64,000 nucleotides of DNA from Epiperipatus broadwayi (lineage: Eukaryota > Onychophora > Udeonychophora > Euonychophora > Peripatidae), in assembly GCA_028023455.1 (NCBI GenBank), contig JAQFVV010006216.1, forward strand, positions 869,445 to 933,444, read 5' to 3'. Below are positions 59,946-64,000 of this stretch, piece after piece. The translations under genes were made by a program, and so were the position numbers. The notes under the pieces are model-generated. The model saw nothing but the letters and a program-made list of their open reading frames with translations. It made no database searches and had not been told where the DNA came from. Each line of letters opens with the position of its first letter. Within the stretch, counting starts at the first letter, position 1.

Positions 59946-61450
59946 ATCACTCTGAGAATCCCTCTGGCTATACCTTAGAAGACTGGAGAAAATACATCTG
60001 AGAGAACTTGGAATAATATGACTGCAAGAACTCTTAATATAACTACCACTGCTGTCCTGCACCTAGTGAACAGTATATATAGCACCTCCATTACATAGTC
60101 AATTTGGTTACCCCTTCAAATCATTGCCCCCAGCTTTTATATTGGTGGCTAATTGATCCAAAAATAATTCACATAGTTTTCTTTTAAAGAATGTTATCTT
60201 TAATTGATTTCATATATTACTTTTAATTTAATTTTATCTGGGCAACTCAGATCACTATACTGATAACATCAGTTTCAAATTTAAATACAAACAAAAATTA
60301 TTTTGCTACAAATTAAAATTAACATAGCTATAGAACAAATAAGCAGGATTTTTCTATCTCTGCTATGGTGTCCAAATTCTTCGAACCCTTTTGTTTGTAA
60401 AAATAAGAATACAAAGCAGGAAGACCATTAATACATTAGTGTATTTTTATAATTGGTAAAACAATGGCCACCTGATTTTTTTTAATGCATTAACATAGAA
60501 AATTTCATGATTTAAAATAAAGTACAGATGTGTTAGAACATTTATAATTACTTTTTAATTATTTTATATATTTTTATTTTCTTTATAACATGTTCCAACA
60601 AGCAAACAACTTTTTACAGAAGAAAGAAAAAGATATAAAATTATAAATGTAGGACGTTTACATTTATTAAAATAAAATGAAACAAAAATATTGTACACAT
60701 ATATAATATATTATGCATCCATTTACAATTTGGAAGTTAATATTCTTGAGTGTGTGTGGGTAAGAAATATATACACAGACAACTTTATCCATTTTATACT
60801 GTTTATATCTTAGCTATGTAAATTAATAATTGTAATATATATATAGTTTAATTTAGAGTCTCTTGTATCTTCTTGATCTTTCAGGATATGAGAAAAATAG
60901 GATGCTAACATTTTTGACCATTACAATATATATAAAAGTTTACATCAAAAAATGTTTTAATGAGCTTTTAAAAATGAAATAAAAATCAATCTTGATTATA
61001 AAAGTTTCCTTTTTTAAAAAGTATATGAAATTTTTTATTTTGATTGAATAAGTTAATTTTTAAAAACCTTTTTTTTTTTTCAAATAAACAAAACTATATT
61101 GTAAACAAATTTTAATCTACATGATTTTACAGTTAAATATTAAACAAATGGCTAAATTTTCAGTGATATGCATGATTAGAGTGGTATATATATATATATA
61201 TTTTAAAAAAGTCACATTAAAATGTATTTTACTGATTATTTAAAATGGAAATAAAACAAATCTTTGATTGTAAAAATTAACTTCTTAAAAATGCTTTCCA
61301 AATAAACAAAAGTATATTGTAAAGGATCTTTATTTAATATGTATGAAGTTATTTTCAAACAGTAAGCTGTTGTTTGGAATGATTAAAAAAAATATCTGAA
61401 TGCTAAAGACTCAAAAATAATAGATATAAAAAATATTCATAATGAATACT
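59946..61450. other. AT-rich DNA, no gene seen
   Basis: Short TA runs only. No open frame or shared repeat was recognised. Confidence 0.45.
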
Positions 61451-61454
61451 TTTA

Positions 61455-61657
61455 ATTACTGGGAATTAAAAAATATAAAAATAATTGTTTCTTCAACCAC
61501 AACTAAGGAGTTTTGTATTTAACTTGAATTAAAAGTATGGGGAAGGGACTCCCATGCCACTATGCTTTTATTTCAAGTTAAATATAAAAACTCCAATTGT
61601 GGTTGAAGAAACAATTTTTTTTTTAGTTTTTATATGCCAGTAATTAAAACAGTTCAT

Positions 61658-61740
<83 letters not shown>
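61455..61740. repeat. Hairpin (arms ~95 bp) followed by a long (TA)n
   Basis: ATTGTTTCTTCAACCACAACT...GAATTAAAAGTATGG (61485-61541) and its reverse complement (61563-61618) pair over about 95 bp with the flanks, around a GAAGGGACTCCCATGCC-type loop. A (TA)n of about 80 bp occupies 61660-61740. Confidence 0.88.
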
Positions 61741-61744
<4 letters not shown>

Positions 61745-61746
<2 letters not shown>

Positions 61747-61935
61747 GGACAGAATGATTATCATCATACACCCCCCTAATACCTATCATACCAGTCATGC
61801 TAGTCGCTAATTCGATCTTTAGCGGGGTGTAGTCCCACTACACATCGTGCTTCCACGTTGGTCGCCAGATATAACGGATGGAACAATGACCATTAGCCCC
61901 AAAAGTTGATGACGCCAGATATAATGGATGGTCAA
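61745..61935 (-). mobile_element. Possible LTR-retrotransposon boundary with primer-binding site
   Basis: On the minus strand CCGTTATA-TC is followed by TGGCGACCAACGTGG (61867-61853). This is close to the primer-binding site complementary to the 3' end of tRNA-Lys(1,2), as I recall it. The preceding CCGTTATA resembles the CCGTTACA end of the two solo LTR-like repeats. CGCCAGATATAAYGGATGG occurs twice (61863-61881 and 61913-61931), 50 bp apart. No gag or pol frame was found. Confidence 0.4.
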
Positions 61936-63400
61936 CTAACTTGCAGAGTGTACTACTATGCAGATGTAGCAAAATGGTGTGGGGATAAGTTAATATGCTC
62001 TAATTTATTACCCCTAATGAAACAATCTGCAAAGACCTTCCAGGCTTAGAAAGGAAAAAAAAGTTGCATCCAACTATGTTCAGACTGTGGGTCATCTGAT
62101 AGAATGCTAATGAGAACTTGATGAAATGCTTAACCAATGATTGCATACACTTCAATTGACTAACTCTATCCCTATTTAATAATAATAAATGCAATTTAGG
62201 TTAGTTCATCCACTTTTCCCCTTTTAAATTCCGTTATGCCCTAATATTCAAATCCAGAGAGAATATTGCTTTTAAGTCCTTTAGCAGGTATGAACAGATA
62301 CACACAGCAACACCTGCACCTATATATAGGTTACAATTAGCATTTATTATATTTGTTTTATTTTCAAGCTTTTATATGATAAGAAAAATAGATGTGTGTG
62401 CATGCATAATTATTTATAAACTGTCAAATGTCAGGACAACTCAATAAACCAGAGACCAGAATAATACAAACTCTCAAACATTTCTTAACAAAAATAAATA
62501 TCAAGTATAACAACAATAGTAATGATAAAAAAATATAAAAAAAAATAATAATCATATGTACATGTGTCACATGTGAACCTCTACCATTTTACTAATTAAT
62601 GATTATTATAATCCAACCCTTATACCCATGGTAGAAATCCACCTATGTCACTCATTCTCTACAAATTATAATTATATAGAAAAATAAACTTTAGTTATTT
62701 AATATCATTGAAATGCTGGCTAGTGAAATTATATGTTTGCAGATGTTAACCTATTTAACAAGTTTCCCCAATTTATATATATGATAGAGACAGATACTAG
62801 TTGATTAGTCAAACATTCTGGAAAATATATGTACAAGGTTAATCGCAAAATAAAACATATAATATGTATTCTGTATAAGTGTTGTAATTTAACCTAGTAA
62901 AATAAATTTAGAGAATCTTACCTCAATATTTATGTGGATAACCTGATGTGAAGCAGGTGGGTAAACCTAAATTTTATTTACAATGAAAATATAAAAATAT
63001 CAAAATGAATAACCCCCCCCCCTGTTCTTCTTTGCTAATTCTGAAAAATGAGGCTTCAGCATCAGAGTGTGAAAATACAACAGATAACATGAATAAAAAA
63101 ATAATAAATAAACAAAAATTTACAATATTGATTCTTTGATTAAAAATTGTAATTGGAACAAAGTTCATAAAAATCATCATAATAGAAGTAGTAGTAGTTG
63201 ATAGTTAAGCAAGTTGTTCTTCAAAGCAGTTTCACTTAGTAAATCATTTTCCTTAGCAAGGATAGATAGGTACAATGGTGTCTCCTGTAGTTGTGTTATA
63301 ATGGCAAACACCTTGATCCTCATTTGATTCACCATAAAGTATTCCAATTCATGTTTACTTTGGACTGCAGGCATCTTCTTGTGTGTTTACAATAATGTAG
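61936..63400. other. AT-rich DNA, no gene supported
   Basis: A minus-strand frame at 63177-63374 (MPAVQSKHELEYFMVNQMRI start, ending in poly-Leu from a TAG/TAC run) is less AT-rich than its surroundings. It has no recognised motif. Confidence 0.4.
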
Positions 63401-63402
63401 AA

Positions 63403-63434
<32 letters not shown>

Positions 63435-63456
63435 TTCTACATATATTCTACATCTC

Positions 63457-63512
<56 letters not shown>
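63401..63512. repeat. (TA)n / (GA)n microsatellite with short inverted flanks
   Basis: GTAGAAGTATAT...ATATACTTCTAC forms an inverted pair around (TA)n. A second (TA)n runs straight into (GA)n. Confidence 0.95.
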
Positions 63513-63513
<1 letters not shown>

Positions 63514-64000
63514 TTAATGCAGCTGGTAGGAAATACCATGACACACAATAGCATGTTTTGCTCTAGCCCATCTTCATATTAAACTACAATTTAATAATTA
63601 TTTGTAATCATAAATTTATATATCAGATAATATAGAAGTGATATATATATATTAAGAAAATTATTTCATTTTTCTTTCTTTTCCAATTTTCAGCAGATTA
63701 ATTTTCGTTATTCTTTTTGAAAAAATTTAAAATAGCAAAAAAAATTACTCCAACAACTTTTAAAACACGATTTAATTATTTAAGAATTTATCACTTATTC
63801 TTACTTCTTATTTTACTTCCTTTCCTCTGAATTTGGTAAACTTTTAATTACAGAATTTGACTTTTTAAAATGTTTATAATTTAAATAAAAGAAAAAGCAA
63901 AACTCCATTTTAGCATTCTAAATTTTACTTTAAACGATTGTCTATTGTTGTAGCTGCTATCTCTTTTGATAAGAAGAACCATTTGTAAAAAGTTTCTATT
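63513..64000. other. AT-rich DNA, no gene seen
   Basis: Homopolymer-rich DNA without recognisable frames. Confidence 0.45.

Overview
This is nuclear DNA from an animal, most likely an invertebrate with a large, very AT-rich and transposon-rich genome. The evidence is the mix of APE-type LINEs, RTE-type LINEs, Penelope-like elements (PLEs) with GIY-YIG endonucleases, a mariner remnant, tRNA-derived SINEs, TG..CA-type long terminal repeats, and long (TA)n and (ATT)n microsatellites. The species cannot be named from the sequence. I found no convincing host gene with an intact reading frame, no rRNA gene, no functional tRNA gene and no CRISPR array. Almost every open reading frame with recognisable content is a decayed retroelement protein.

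Layout. 1-5.2 kb: a nearly full-length minus-strand LINE. It has a zinc-knuckle ORF1, an APE endonuclease and a YMDD reverse transcriptase. It is broken by frameshifts, an in-frame TGA and a SINE insertion with clear target-site duplications, and two 124-bp tandem units lie upstream of its ORF1. 5.6-9.2 kb: (ATT)n arrays, tRNA-type SINEs and a palindromic PLE-derived repeat. 9.95-11.98 and 41.25-43.43 kb: two related solo LTR-like repeats of about 2.1 kb. 14.57-17.52 kb: an RTE retrotransposon split into two oppositely oriented halves, the signature of twin priming. 19.9-21.2 kb: a palindrome around (TA)n. 21.55-22.64 and 28.07-29.09 kb: two copies of an unknown repeat. 25.5-26.6 kb: unusual GC-richer islands, including a coding-like fragment and a repeated hairpin. 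29.45-30.11 and 35.55-35.70 kb: RTE remnants. 32.26-32.47 kb: a small inverted-repeat element carrying a recognisable type I hammerhead ribozyme fold. 33.6-35.4 kb: minisatellites. 38.6-40.8 kb: a head-to-head SINE pair and a decayed YADD LINE. 43.5-47.6 kb: PLE and LINE remnants. 49.6-51.0 kb: mariner and LINE 3' remnants. 51.4-63.5 kb: mostly unassigned AT-rich DNA with several near-perfect palindromes and a possible retrotransposon primer-binding site.

The most interesting signals are (1) the hammerhead-ribozyme fold in PLE-linked repeats, present as inverted units; (2) long palindromes repeatedly sitting in or beside (TA)n tracts; and (3) the twin-primed RTE insertion. The parts do not work together as a gene system. 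The window is a record of successive, nested transposition.
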